A stretch of 64,000 bases of DNA from Bacteroidota bacterium (GTDB lineage: Bacteria; Bacteroidota; Bacteroidia; Bacteroidales; UBA4417): positions 1-64,000 of the forward strand of contig JAKLFM010000008.1 of the NCBI GenBank assembly GCA_022711175.1, read 5' to 3'. The position numbers and the translations under genes were made by a program. Below, in pieces: positions 44,401 to 52,563 of the stretch (position 1 is its first letter; each line of letters begins with the position of its first letter). Below the pieces are notes generated by a model, which searched no databases, was not told where the DNA came from, and was given only the letters and a program-made list of their open reading frames with translations.

Positions 44401-46840
44401 TGTTGAAGCCACCCTGTTCAAGAAAATAACCGATACCGAAATGCCCCTCACTGTGGCCCATGGCGTGGTTTCGGTTAAAGTTGATGATCCAAAGACCAAG
44501 GCTGAAATCGCAATTAAAGCACCCGACAGATCGCGGTCGTCAACAAAACAACTCATTACCATCAATACCCTTCCCAATGCCGAAGTGACTGTAGCAGTGG
44601 TGGACGAAGGAATCCTGCAGGTTACGGGATACCCGACGCCCGATCCTCATGGATGGTTTTTCCAGAAACGTGCCCTCGAAGTTTCATCCTACGATGTTTA
44701 CGGACAATTGTTCCCCGAAATGCGCCGTTCAGGTTCCAGTCCTGCCGGTAGCGAGGCCTTCGACCTGGCAAGGCGCATCAATCCGCTCACATCCAAAAGG
44801 GTAAAGCTTATTTCGAAGTGGAGCGGAGTCCTCAAATCGGACGGCAAAGGACAGGTGAGTTTCCCGGTTGATATTCCGCAATTCTCAGGAGCCCTGCGTG
44901 TTATGGCTGTAGCATATAAAGAAGACCGGTTTGGCTCGGCCGAAAAAACAATACGTGTTGCCGACCCGGTTATCATCAGTTCGGCATTGCCGCGGTTTAT
45001 GAGTCCCGGCGACAAAGTGACAATGCTGGTAAACCTCACGAACACCACCAACACTGCTGCCAAAGCATCCATTGATGTTTCGGCAAACATTCCGTTGTCA
45101 GTTTCTGGAAATTCTAAACAATCGGCAACCCTCGAAGTGAACCGCGAGCAGGCTTTCACTTTTGAAATTGCCGCAGGAAATGGCATCGGGAATGGGGTTG
45201 TGAATGTGACGGTGAATGCTATGGGACAAAAGTTCACCGAAAAAATTGAGTTGCCTGTCAGGCCTGCATCGGGTCTTACTTTTATCACTGGTTCAGGTAT
45301 GGTGAAAGGGGGCAGTTCAGCAACACTTCAAACTATCAAGGAATTGATGCCACAAGGTGTACGGTCACGCTTACTGCTAAGCAAATCTCCGGCTGCCGAA
45401 TACCTGAAGAATCTCAGCGATCTTATCCGTTATCCCTACGGCTGCATGGAACAAACGGTGTCGGCGGCTTTCCCGCAACTTTACCTGCGCGACCTTGCCG
45501 CCTCGGCACATCAGCAGCTTATTGCCCCTGCCGACGACCGTTTCGGAACACCCGAAAACAACATTCAGCAGGCGATTTACATGGTTGAGGCACACCAGTT
45601 GTACAACGGCGGTTTCCCGATGTGGCAAAGCGGCGGCGCCGACCAGTGGTGGATTTCGGCATATATTGCCCACTTCCTCACCGAAGCGCAGAAAGCCGGC
45701 TACCAGACCAACGATCTGGTACTCTCCAATGCCTTGAAATACCTCGAACAAAAGGTGAAAAACAGGCAGATGGAAACTTATTTCTACACAAGCGCTTCGG
45801 GCGTTATTTCCTCAGTAACTACTCCGGCGCAGGAAATCTTTTATTCGCTGTATGTGCTTGCATTGGCCGACAGGGCGCAGATTCCCACGATGAACTTCTA
45901 TAAATCGGAGGCCGGTAATCTTACTTCCGAGAGCCGCTACCTGCTTGCAGCAGCTTACATGATTGCCGGCGACCGCCGCAGTTACCAGGCCGTTCTGCCT
46001 CTGGCATTCGGGACTTCAAAAATTCAATCGCTGGCAGGCCGCTCGTTTGCTTCCTATCTCCGCGACCGCGCCATTGCCCTCAACGCGCTGCTCGAAGCTG
46101 ATCCCAATAATCCGCAGGTTGGCCTGCTGCTTCAAACTATCGGCAGGGAGATGAAGCAGCAACGATATCTCACCACACAGGAAAACGCTTTTTGTATGAC
46201 AGCCATTGGGAAGTTTGCCCGTAAAAATGCCGGTACTGATGTAAAAGCCGGCATCACCATCGGGGGCAAACAAGCCAAACCTTTCACCGGTGACGACCTG
46301 GTGTTTACTGACAATCTCTCTTCGGCAAAAGCCACGATCACGGCCACCGGCAACGGAAACCTTTATTATTTCTATGAGCTTTCGGGCATACCTTACAAGC
46401 CTGCCACCGGCGACGAAGATCATTCCATTAAGGTGCGCAAGCAGTTCCTGAACCGCGACGGGCAGGCGATCGACGGGAGTTCATTTAAAGTTAACGACCT
46501 GGTAATCATAAAAATAACAGCAGAAACCGATGGTGGTAAAACCATTGAAAATGTTGCCATCACCGATTTATTGCCGGCCTGTTTCGAAAATGAGAACTCT
46601 CGTTTGCTCGCCGAACGTAGTTACCCCTGGCAGTCGAACGCTACTACTCCTGACTACCAGGACATTCGCGACGACAGGGTGAGTTTCTTCACAACCCTGA
46701 GCGGCAGCGTATCAACTTTTTACTACACAATAAGAGTGGTGAACAAAGGAAGCTATACCATGGGGCCGGTGAGCGCCGATGCCATGTACAATCCCGCTTA
46801 CAGGTCGGTATCGGGGAGCAGGGTTGTGAGAGTGGAATAG
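41426..46840 (+). CDS. Alpha-2-macroglobulin family lipoprotein with intact thioester
   Basis: A 1804-residue lipoprotein: signal MKKALYLLMLTAIVLASC with lipobox Cys18. The MG-type beta domains fill the first ~1100 residues, including the MG2-like YRPGDTVYYNTIVR and the bait-region-adjacent SRKPLNFKLIAVN stretches. The thioester motif Y-G-C1340-M-E-Q1343 is intact, followed by the alpha-helical thioester domain (GGFPMWQSGGADQWW and so on) and a C-terminal receptor-binding-like domain. Bacterial A2Ms trap external proteases by covalent attachment and are often paired with PbpC; no pbpC is adjacent here. It is preceded by the palindromic element and followed, after a gap of about 160 bases, by rseC. 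Confidence 0.92.
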   Translation: MKKALYLLMLTAIVLASCTNQRTIRVKKTNFDPEAQRGQNLVFTFNHELISDSALLNKWDTTVYIKFEPAIKGRFMWTGKAEITFSPSQLLAPSTDFKATLTDALLKYSKKNPGVDSKPLAFHTPYITLETISSYWALGTDPLSTIEVRLLLSFNGPVSPSQLASVTTVEVNGKPMTYRIITQSDAEVMELAFTDQAQTPDEVSNGKITFGKGLSCVGSAYKTTEPIVKEFTVPSKEKLSITDISPDFENGGGVIYITTTQPLLDEGLTELITVDPAVSFTTEILPNGVKLKGSFLASQAYTVRILPSLKSVFGRELGEEYVQTVAFGTPEPYLAFAEKNALYLSTKGSRNLGVNIINIPEVRVSVFKVYENNLQHYMRRGQEWRWDYEDDEYYDYVTYPFDEDYGRQVMSKVIKTRSLPKSGNISLLNIDLADFQVTDNFRGMYVVKAESVDRRWLQDAVMVSLSDLGIIVKEGTDDILVFVNSLSDASPVKGAKIDFYSSNNQKIYSVNTDSRGAALLKNIKTQSPGFKLSMVTADYQGDFNFILFNSSQVETSRFDVGGKRTNNLNYDVFLYGDRDLYRPGDTVYYNTIVRTLQWQTVKDLPLKIRVLAPNGKEYQSQRKQLSASGSASGLFFIPPAAMTGTYSIEVFSSNNVLLASRRIAVEEFMPDRIKVAVKTDKTVYNSGEAIVAAIQADNLYGTPAANRKYETELRLSRKSLKPKAFPDYKFTVESKNMPYLTTISSSGVTDADGKAVQTIKPDAYESIGILDGTLFTTVFDETGRPVNRLSRIEIQTQPVFIGIKNFDSWVSTRKPLNFKLIAVNRDGKAQGNVQAQVVISHHKYETVIERDGNRYRYVSQQKETVELSKTVNISSSGLLVPFTPAQSGEYSVKVMLPGSQNFVASSFYAYGWNDTDYTSFEVNREGEVTISADKELYQPGNKAKLLFSTPFDGKMLVTFSRNNVLEYKYIDVKNKSASLVLDVSDQHLPNVYVEATLFKKITDTEMPLTVAHGVVSVKVDDPKTKAEIAIKAPDRSRSSTKQLITINTLPNAEVTVAVVDEGILQVTGYPTPDPHGWFFQKRALEVSSYDVYGQLFPEMRRSGSSPAGSEAFDLARRINPLTSKRVKLISKWSGVLKSDGKGQVSFPVDIPQFSGALRVMAVAYKEDRFGSAEKTIRVADPVIISSALPRFMSPGDKVTMLVNLTNTTNTAAKASIDVSANIPLSVSGNSKQSATLEVNREQAFTFEIAAGNGIGNGVVNVTVNAMGQKFTEKIELPVRPASGLTFITGSGMVKGGSSATLQTIKELMPQGVRSRLLLSKSPAAEYLKNLSDLIRYPYGCMEQTVSAAFPQLYLRDLAASAHQQLIAPADDRFGTPENNIQQAIYMVEAHQLYNGGFPMWQSGGADQWWISAYIAHFLTEAQKAGYQTNDLVLSNALKYLEQKVKNRQMETYFYTSASGVISSVTTPAQEIFYSLYVLALADRAQIPTMNFYKSEAGNLTSESRYLLAAAYMIAGDRRSYQAVLPLAFGTSKIQSLAGRSFASYLRDRAIALNALLEADPNNPQVGLLLQTIGREMKQQRYLTTQENAFCMTAIGKFARKNAGTDVKAGITIGGKQAKPFTGDDLVFTDNLSSAKATITATGNGNLYYFYELSGIPYKPATGDEDHSIKVRKQFLNRDGQAIDGSSFKVNDLVIIKITAETDGGKTIENVAITDLLPACFENENSRLLAERSYPWQSNATTPDYQDIRDDRVSFFTTLSGSVSTFYYTIRVVNKGSYTMGPVSADAMYNPAYRSVSGSRVVRVE

Positions 46841-46924
46841 GTTGTTCTGCCGCTCTTTTGACGTTGCAGATGCAATTTCATCCGGAAATTTGCTTTCAGG
46901 CCAAAATCAGAAAGCCTGATTCAA

Positions 46925-46932
46925 TACTTTTG
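46925..46932 (+). promoter_or_regulatory. -7 element upstream of rseC
   Basis: TACTTTTG, a perfect TAnnTTTG 67 bases before the ATG of rseC. No good -33 box is visible. Confidence 0.45.
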
Positions 46933-46999
46933 TCCCGCCGGTAGAAGTTCAGTAATGAACCGCCACAACGACTATTTATTTTTGACCTGAGCAGCCACT

Positions 47000-47440
47000 A
47001 TGAAAGCTGATATTTCGCACGAAGGAACCATCACAAGCATTACTGATAAAGTGGTCAGGGTGCAGATTGTATCGCAGTCGGCCTGCTCGTCGTGCCGGGC
47101 TAAGGGAATGTGTGCCGCGTTTGATATGAGCGAGAAGGAGGTTGAAGTGAAAAATGATCACAAATATGCACTCAAAGCCGGCGACCATGTTGATCTTGTA
47201 ATGACCCAAACCATGGGCAATAAAGCGGTAGTACTAGGGTATTTCCTGCCATTTTTGCTGGTCTTGCTAACGCTCATCATTACTTCTCAATTCATGGGCG
47301 AACTCTATGCAGGTTTGGTTTCGCTGGCTGTGCTGGCACCCTATTACCTGTTGCTTTATCTGCTCAAAGACCGTTTGAGCAACACATTCGATTTCAGGGT
47401 GAAACTATTGCAGGAAGCTATTTCACCGGTTGAAAGTTAA
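47000..47440 (+). CDS. rseC: RseC/MucC-family SoxR-reducing-system protein
   Basis: A 146-residue protein of the RseC family. The N-terminal cytoplasmic part has a four-Cys cluster (SACSSCRAKGMCAAF) that can hold an iron-sulfur cluster, followed by two transmembrane helices (about 74-95 and 100-122). RseC is linked to the Rnf/Rsx complex in E. coli, where both keep SoxR reduced, and in many Bacteroidota it directly precedes rnfB. Here rnfB begins 2.9 kb downstream, with a lipoprotein gene and a glycosyltransferase gene between. All three intervening genes point the same way. Confidence 0.88.
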   Translation: MKADISHEGTITSITDKVVRVQIVSQSACSSCRAKGMCAAFDMSEKEVEVKNDHKYALKAGDHVDLVMTQTMGNKAVVLGYFLPFLLVLLTLIITSQFMGELYAGLVSLAVLAPYYLLLYLLKDRLSNTFDFRVKLLQEAISPVES

Positions 47441-47608
47441 TCTTTGGCCAGAGTGCTTTTTTACCGTTGTTCCACTCGTTGATAAAACATATAAGGGCAG
47501 ATTCTGAAAACTAAGAGTCTGAAAGCCTGAAAATCAATTCACAAACATAGACGTAATTTGTTAATCCGAAAATCCGGGTGTAATGCTTTTTCTATTGGAG
47601 AAAGGTAG

Positions 47609-47616
47609 TAATTTTG
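47609..47616 (+). promoter_or_regulatory. -7 element of the 47652 lipoprotein gene
   Basis: TAATTTTG, a perfect TAnnTTTG, 35 bases before the ATG at 47652. Confidence 0.5.
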
Positions 47617-47651
47617 CCGGGTTTTACTAAACTGTATAAAATCAAAATCCA

Positions 47652-48218
47652 ATGAAAAGACTAATTGCTTTTTTAGCTGCTGCGGCGCTTATTTCAGCTT
47701 GTTCAAACAATGGCGGTAATAATCAGAAAGCTTCAGAGAACAATAATCAAAACCATATTGAGATCACAAATGATATGGAGAATGCCCTCAGTATGATACC
47801 ATCGTGGTATAACGAAAATCATGTGATTAAGATGAGCGAACCTCCCGCCCATTCAGGATCATATGCGTGTATCACAGATGAAACCCTGCAATACAGTTAT
47901 ACATTTAAGGAATTATTGAAAAATATCAACGAAGGAGTTCCCAAATTGGTCACGGTTTCTGGTTGGATGTATGCCACTGAGCCAAATCCTGTAATCTCCA
48001 TCATCTGCAATGTTGATGAAAATAAAAAATCGATCAGCTGGAAAGCAGTGCCACTTAAGGATGAACTTAACGAAGCCGGAAAATGGGTGGAGTTTACTGC
48101 TAACTTTTATTACAACGATGTGCAGTTGAAGCCGGAGAATGAACTCGGGATATTGGCCTGGAACCAGGACAAGAAGACAGTGTATATTGACGATCTCAAA
48201 ATAACCCTCGAGTATTAA
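47652..48218 (+). CDS. Lipoprotein with carbohydrate-binding-like jelly-roll fold, unknown function
   Basis: A 188-residue lipoprotein: signal MKRLIAFLAAAALISAC with lipobox ISAC, followed by a low-complexity Asn/Gln linker (NNGGNNQKASENNNQN). The rest reads as a single beta-sandwich, with strands such as SGSYACITDETLQYSYTF, VTVSGWMYA and KTVYIDDLKITLEY. The last of these strands, YIDDLKI, is typical of carbohydrate-binding module-like jelly rolls. I see no catalytic motif. It has its own promoter and lies between rseC and rnfB, where a gene is normally not found. Its role is unknown. Confidence 0.7.
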   Translation: MKRLIAFLAAAALISACSNNGGNNQKASENNNQNHIEITNDMENALSMIPSWYNENHVIKMSEPPAHSGSYACITDETLQYSYTFKELLKNINEGVPKLVTVSGWMYATEPNPVISIICNVDENKKSISWKAVPLKDELNEAGKWVEFTANFYYNDVQLKPENELGILAWNQDKKTVYIDDLKITLEY

Positions 48219-48412
48219 TTTTTCAGCCAATCATACTACTGACCTGGCTATAGACAGATAAATCTCCTTTGAAAAGCAATGTTCATAAGCAGAGTTTTCG
48301 CTTAAGGGGAATCTTGTACGATTTGAATCGGTACAGGTTTATGATACTTACTGAAAATGAACATTTTACTCCGTAGCCAGAACCTAGAATACTTAGGATA
48401 AATTCCATCAAA

Positions 48413-49966
48413 ATGATCAATAAGCGGATTAATTCAAATTGGTTTGTCAACCTTATTTTTATATTGGTTCTGGCAGGATTAAGCTGGTACTTCAATTTTG
48501 ATGAAACTTTTTTTAAGCCTCCTCAATCGGTGCATACATGGCGGCAGACTAACAGCCTGTCGATGACGCAGATGTACTACCAGTATAACCTTCCGTTCTT
48601 TCAACCCGAGATCCAGAATCAGAACAGTGATCATGGAATGAGCGGTAAATCAGTCGGCGAGTTTCCAGTCATTTACTTTTTAATGGCCAAGATATGGCAG
48701 ATTTTCGGGAAATCGGAAGCAACCTATCGCATTATTCAGTGGCTGATTCTTCTCACCGGATGTTTCTTTCTTTTCAGATTACTCATTCCGTTAACCGGAA
48801 ATGCAGTAAGGGCGGGATTTATCAGCCTGCTTGTTGTGACATCGCCAATGTTCATCTTTTATGGTCCTAACTTTCTGCCCGATGCGCCTGCACTATCTTT
48901 CACTTTTATTGCCTGGTATCTTTTGTACAGGTTCACACAAAGCCGAAAAGCCTGGCTGCTGTGGGTGGCTTCAGTTTTTATGTTCCTTGCGCTGACGCTC
49001 AAAATCACAACAGGTGTGAGCATTGCTGCGATTGGCTTCTGGATGTTGTTCGAAACCCTGTTCATAGCTCCTGAAAAGCGGATTTTCAATTTCCGTTTTA
49101 TTCACTACATTCCTTTTATCATAGGGCTTGCAGCCACTTTTGCCTGGTACAGGTATGTTACCTACTATACCGAACTGCATGGAGGCCACTTCTCTGTATT
49201 CGGTACCTGGCCTATCTGGCGTTTGAACCACGATCAGATATTGAAAGTAGTTGATGGTGTCAGGCAAATTTACTTCCGTGAATATTTCAGTCCCGTTTTA
49301 CAATATATAACAATCGCTGTATGGGTATTCATGTTATTCAGGATCAGGAAGATACATCCTTTTCTTGGTTTTCTTCTCATTGTCATGCAAATTGGTTTTC
49401 TGGCAGTTTATGCTCTGTGGTTCCAACTCCTCGAAGCGCATGACTATTACCTCATTTCCCAGATGCAATCGTTTGTGATCGTCTGGATTGTATTTTTTAT
49501 ATACCTGAAAGATAAAAAGTGGTGGAATCATTGGCTGACAGGTATTGTTCTTGTAGCTGCGATTGCAATACTCGCCCACGACGGAATGTTTCGCCATACC
49601 CAACGATACATAGGCTGGATGAATGAACACTATACGAAGCACCTCGAAGCGCTTACCGAAATCGAACCTTATTTTCAGCAATGGGGTATAGGTACAGAAG
49701 ACAAAGTAATATCCATTCCTGATAACGCCATGGTCGGTTCGTTGTACTACATGGACAGAAAAGGATATATTAATTTTGGAAACGATTTCACCAAAGAGGA
49801 AACCTTCAGGCAGCGAATAAATGACGGAGCCAAATACCTGATTGTTATTGATACATCAGTGCTCCGTCAGCCGGTTGTCAGGAAATTTGCCACAGATTCT
49901 ATAGGATCATACCGGAATGTTGTGGCATACAGGCTTAAATCGTCTGTGATGATCCGCCGATACTGA
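48413..49966 (+). CDS. GT-C-type glycosyltransferase, integral membrane
   Basis: A 517-residue polytopic membrane protein with about 10-12 hydrophobic segments. The first periplasmic loop carries NFDETFFKPPQSVHTWRQTNS, with an acidic residue where GT-C enzymes (GT39/ArnT/PMT class) bind the polyprenyl-phosphate donor. A C-terminal soluble domain of about 130 residues follows from about 390. GT-C enzymes move sugars from polyprenyl-phosphate to proteins or lipids on the outer face of the inner membrane. In the Bacteroidota such enzymes could serve O-glycosylation or lipid A-type modification; the acceptor here is unknown. It lies alone before the rnf promoter. Confidence 0.8.
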   Translation: MINKRINSNWFVNLIFILVLAGLSWYFNFDETFFKPPQSVHTWRQTNSLSMTQMYYQYNLPFFQPEIQNQNSDHGMSGKSVGEFPVIYFLMAKIWQIFGKSEATYRIIQWLILLTGCFFLFRLLIPLTGNAVRAGFISLLVVTSPMFIFYGPNFLPDAPALSFTFIAWYLLYRFTQSRKAWLLWVASVFMFLALTLKITTGVSIAAIGFWMLFETLFIAPEKRIFNFRFIHYIPFIIGLAATFAWYRYVTYYTELHGGHFSVFGTWPIWRLNHDQILKVVDGVRQIYFREYFSPVLQYITIAVWVFMLFRIRKIHPFLGFLLIVMQIGFLAVYALWFQLLEAHDYYLISQMQSFVIVWIVFFIYLKDKKWWNHWLTGIVLVAAIAILAHDGMFRHTQRYIGWMNEHYTKHLEALTEIEPYFQQWGIGTEDKVISIPDNAMVGSLYYMDRKGYINFGNDFTKEETFRQRINDGAKYLIVIDTSVLRQPVVRKFATDSIGSYRNVVAYRLKSSVMIRRY

Positions 49967-50304
49967 GATAATCCTTTACAGCGTTTATTCTTTTTCAGGC
50001 CCAAACAGAGTATTTCTGATAATTGATAACCTGAATGTTATCGCTTTACGAGCATCTCCCAATTTAAACCCTTTCTAAAAATATCATCAAAGCCTTATTG
50101 GTATTGATATATATAGAAATTTTCATGTTAATTCATTAACATTAGAGGTTCTAATTATCAATAAATCAGTGCAATAGAAGCAATAAAAAACAGGCAAATA
50201 TCTTTCACCATTCGCGCAATAGTATTTACATTTGCCCGCGTTAAGAGCCAAAGGCACACATTGCCAGGCTTCAGCAGGTTGATCATTTACAAAGGAGGCT
50301 AATC
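49967..50304. other. Rnf operon control region with two inverted repeats
   Basis: Gene-free. Two operator-like palindromes are seen: GATAAC and GTTATC (50025-50042, 6-base spacer), and ATGTTAAT and ATTAACAT (50125-50142, perfect 8+8 with 2-base spacer). The promoter elements follow. Confidence 0.5.
50203..50234 (+). promoter_or_regulatory. Putative promoter of the rnf operon
   Basis: TTTC at 50203-50206 as -33 element, a 20-base spacer and TACATTTG at 50227-50234, a perfect TAnnTTTG with the spacing known for Bacteroidota. A strong Shine-Dalgarno (AAAGGAGG, 50291-50298) precedes the rnfB GTG. Confidence 0.6.
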
Positions 50305-51171
50305 GTGAATCAGGCCGTTTTGTTCGCTGTCATTACACTGGGTGTTATTGGGATTGCTTCGGCAGCAATTCTGTTCATAGTAGCACAAAAATTCAAGGTT
50401 ATTGAAGATCCCCGCATTGATGAAGTAGCCGATGCCCTGCCCGGCGCCAACTGCGGAGGTTGCGGATATGCCGGTTGCCGCAATTTTGCCGAAAAAATAG
50501 TGAGCGCAGGTTCGCTCGAAAATCTTAACTGCCCTGTCGGCGGCAGTAACGTGATGAAGCAGGTTGCCGCTATTATGGGGCTTGTAGCCGAGGAGAAAGA
50601 TCCGATGGTGGCCGTGCTACGCTGCAATGGTTCTTTTGCTCACGCACCTAAAAAAGTGGTTTACGACGGCGCCCTCAATTGCCAGTTTGCCAATGCCCTG
50701 TACACTGGCGAAAGCGGCTGCCCCAATGGTTGCCTCGGCCTGGGCGACTGTGTTGATTCGTGTGCTTTCGATGCCATGTACATTGACGAAGCTACAGGGC
50801 TGCCGGTAATTATTGAAGATAAATGCACATCCTGCGGCGCCTGCGTTAAAGCGTGTCCGCGCCATATAATCGAATTGCGTAAAAAAGGTCCCAAAAGCAA
50901 ACGCATTTTCGTGTGTTGTGTAAATACCGAAAAAGGCGCCGTTGCACGCAAAAATTGTGAAGTAGCCTGCATAGGCTGCGGTAAATGTGTGAAAGTGTGC
51001 AACTTTGAGGCCATCACCATGGAGAACAACCTGGCATACATCAACTTCGAAAAATGTACCCTTTGCAGGAAATGCGTTGAAGAGTGTCCTACCAATGCCA
51101 TCCATGAGCTTAACTTCAAACCGCGTGCGCCCAAACACCCTGCTGATAAACAGGAAGAAGTTGTGGCCTGA
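50305..51171 (+). CDS. rnfB: Rnf complex ferredoxin-binding subunit RnfB
   Basis: A 288-residue protein. A single N-terminal helix anchors it in the membrane (residues about 4-26). It is followed by the RnfB-type cluster site ANCGGCGYAGCRNFAE with a further Cys (NCP), and then by two or more ferredoxin-type [4Fe-4S] pairs (CTSCGACVKACPRH, CTLCRKCVEECPTN, and an intermediate set). RnfB receives electrons from reduced ferredoxin. The start is GTG, supported by AAAGGAGG eight to nine bases upstream. It is the first gene of rnfBCDGEA, and the Rnf complex couples ferredoxin oxidation to NAD+ reduction and ion transport. Confidence 0.95.
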   Translation: MNQAVLFAVITLGVIGIASAAILFIVAQKFKVIEDPRIDEVADALPGANCGGCGYAGCRNFAEKIVSAGSLENLNCPVGGSNVMKQVAAIMGLVAEEKDPMVAVLRCNGSFAHAPKKVVYDGALNCQFANALYTGESGCPNGCLGLGDCVDSCAFDAMYIDEATGLPVIIEDKCTSCGACVKACPRHIIELRKKGPKSKRIFVCCVNTEKGAVARKNCEVACIGCGKCVKVCNFEAITMENNLAYINFEKCTLCRKCVEECPTNAIHELNFKPRAPKHPADKQEEVVA

Positions 51172-51227
51172 TCGCTGATTTTCAAAGAAATACCTTACAT
51201 ACAGGAACAATATCACAGGCATATAAC

Positions 51228-52559
51228 ATGCTGAAAACATTCAAAAAAGGCGGCGTGCATCCGCACGAAAACAAGCTCTCTGCCGATAAGCAGGTTCAGA
51301 TGCTACCCCCGCCGCTAAAAGTGTACATCCCTTTGGGACAAAGTCTTGGCGCACCCGCCAGGCCGCTTGTTGACAAAGGCGCTGAAGTGAAAACCGGTCA
51401 GCTTATTGCCAAAGGCGAATCATTCATATCCGCTAATGTCCATTCAAGCGTTTCCGGCAAAGTGGTGAAAATCGACGATATCACCGATACCAGCGGTTAT
51501 CGCCGCAAGGCTGTTTTTATTGAAACCGCAGGCGACGACTGGATTGATACCATTGACCGCAGCCAAACAATCGTGCGCGAATGCAAACTTTCGCAACAGG
51601 AGATCATCCGCAAAATCAATGAAATGGGCATCGTTGGGCTGGGAGGAGCAACTTTCCCATCGCATGTTAAGCTGTCGGTTCCCGAAGGGAAAAAAGCCCA
51701 AACCCTTATCATTAATGGCGTTGAATGTGAGCCTTACCTCACTGCCGACCACCGGCTGATGCTCGAAAGAGGGGAGGAGATACTGGTAGGCATCACCATC
51801 CTTATGAAAGCCCTGGGCGTTAACAAAGCAGTGATCGGTATTGAAAACAACAAACCCGATGCCATCGCCCATATGCAAAAATTGGCTGCTGACTTCAAAG
51901 GCATTGACATTGTTGCCCTGAAAGTCAAATACCCGCAGGGTGCCGAGAAACAGCTCATCAAAGCCGTTACCGGACGGGAAGTTCCTTCGCAGAAACTGCC
52001 TATTGAGGTTGGTTGTGTGGTGAATAACGTAGGTACTGCCTTTGCCGTTTATGAAGCTGTTCAGAAGAATAAGCCCCTTTTCGAACGGGTTGTTACCGTT
52101 ACAGGCAAGAATGTTGCCTCTCCGTCTAATTTCCTTGTGCGCATCGGGACGCCCGTTGCCGACCTTATCGAAAAAGCGGGTGGAGTTCCCGAAAACACGG
52201 GTAAAATCATCAGCGGCGGGCCTATGATGGGCAAAGCGCTCAACTCAACCGAAATACCGGTTGTAAAAGGCACCTCGGGAATTCTTCTTTTCCCCGAAAG
52301 TGATTCAAAACGGGTAAAGGTTCAGCCTTGTATCCGCTGTGCCAAGTGCGTTTCGGCCTGTCCTATGGGTTTGGAGCCATATCTTCTCGAACGCGAAGTA
52401 AACGCTGCCTTATGGGATGAAGCCGAAACCGACCGCGTGATGGATTGTATGGAATGCGGTAGTTGCCAGTTTACATGCCCTTCGGGCCGTCCGCTGCTCG
52501 ATTACCTCAGGCTGGGGAAAAATAAAGTCGGTCAGATCATTCGTTCACGAACCAAATAA
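51228..52559 (+). CDS. rnfC: Rnf complex NADH-binding subunit RnfC
   Basis: A 443-residue soluble subunit. The N-terminal part resembles Nuo51-type NADH/FMN binding folds (LGGATFPSHVK, INGVECEPYLTADHRLM), and two [4Fe-4S] motifs lie near the C-terminus (CIRCAKCVSACPMG and CMECGSCQFTCPSG). RnfC exchanges electrons with NAD(H) and docks on the membrane part. It starts 56 bases after rnfB. Confidence 0.96.
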   Translation: MLKTFKKGGVHPHENKLSADKQVQMLPPPLKVYIPLGQSLGAPARPLVDKGAEVKTGQLIAKGESFISANVHSSVSGKVVKIDDITDTSGYRRKAVFIETAGDDWIDTIDRSQTIVRECKLSQQEIIRKINEMGIVGLGGATFPSHVKLSVPEGKKAQTLIINGVECEPYLTADHRLMLERGEEILVGITILMKALGVNKAVIGIENNKPDAIAHMQKLAADFKGIDIVALKVKYPQGAEKQLIKAVTGREVPSQKLPIEVGCVVNNVGTAFAVYEAVQKNKPLFERVVTVTGKNVASPSNFLVRIGTPVADLIEKAGGVPENTGKIISGGPMMGKALNSTEIPVVKGTSGILLFPESDSKRVKVQPCIRCAKCVSACPMGLEPYLLEREVNAALWDEAETDRVMDCMECGSCQFTCPSGRPLLDYLRLGKNKVGQIIRSRTK

Positions 52560-52563
52560 AGCT

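Noticed and set aside
46841-46999. Additional small gene between the A2M and rseC genes
   Set aside because: No open frame with a plausible start was seen; the stretch holds only promoter-like sequence.
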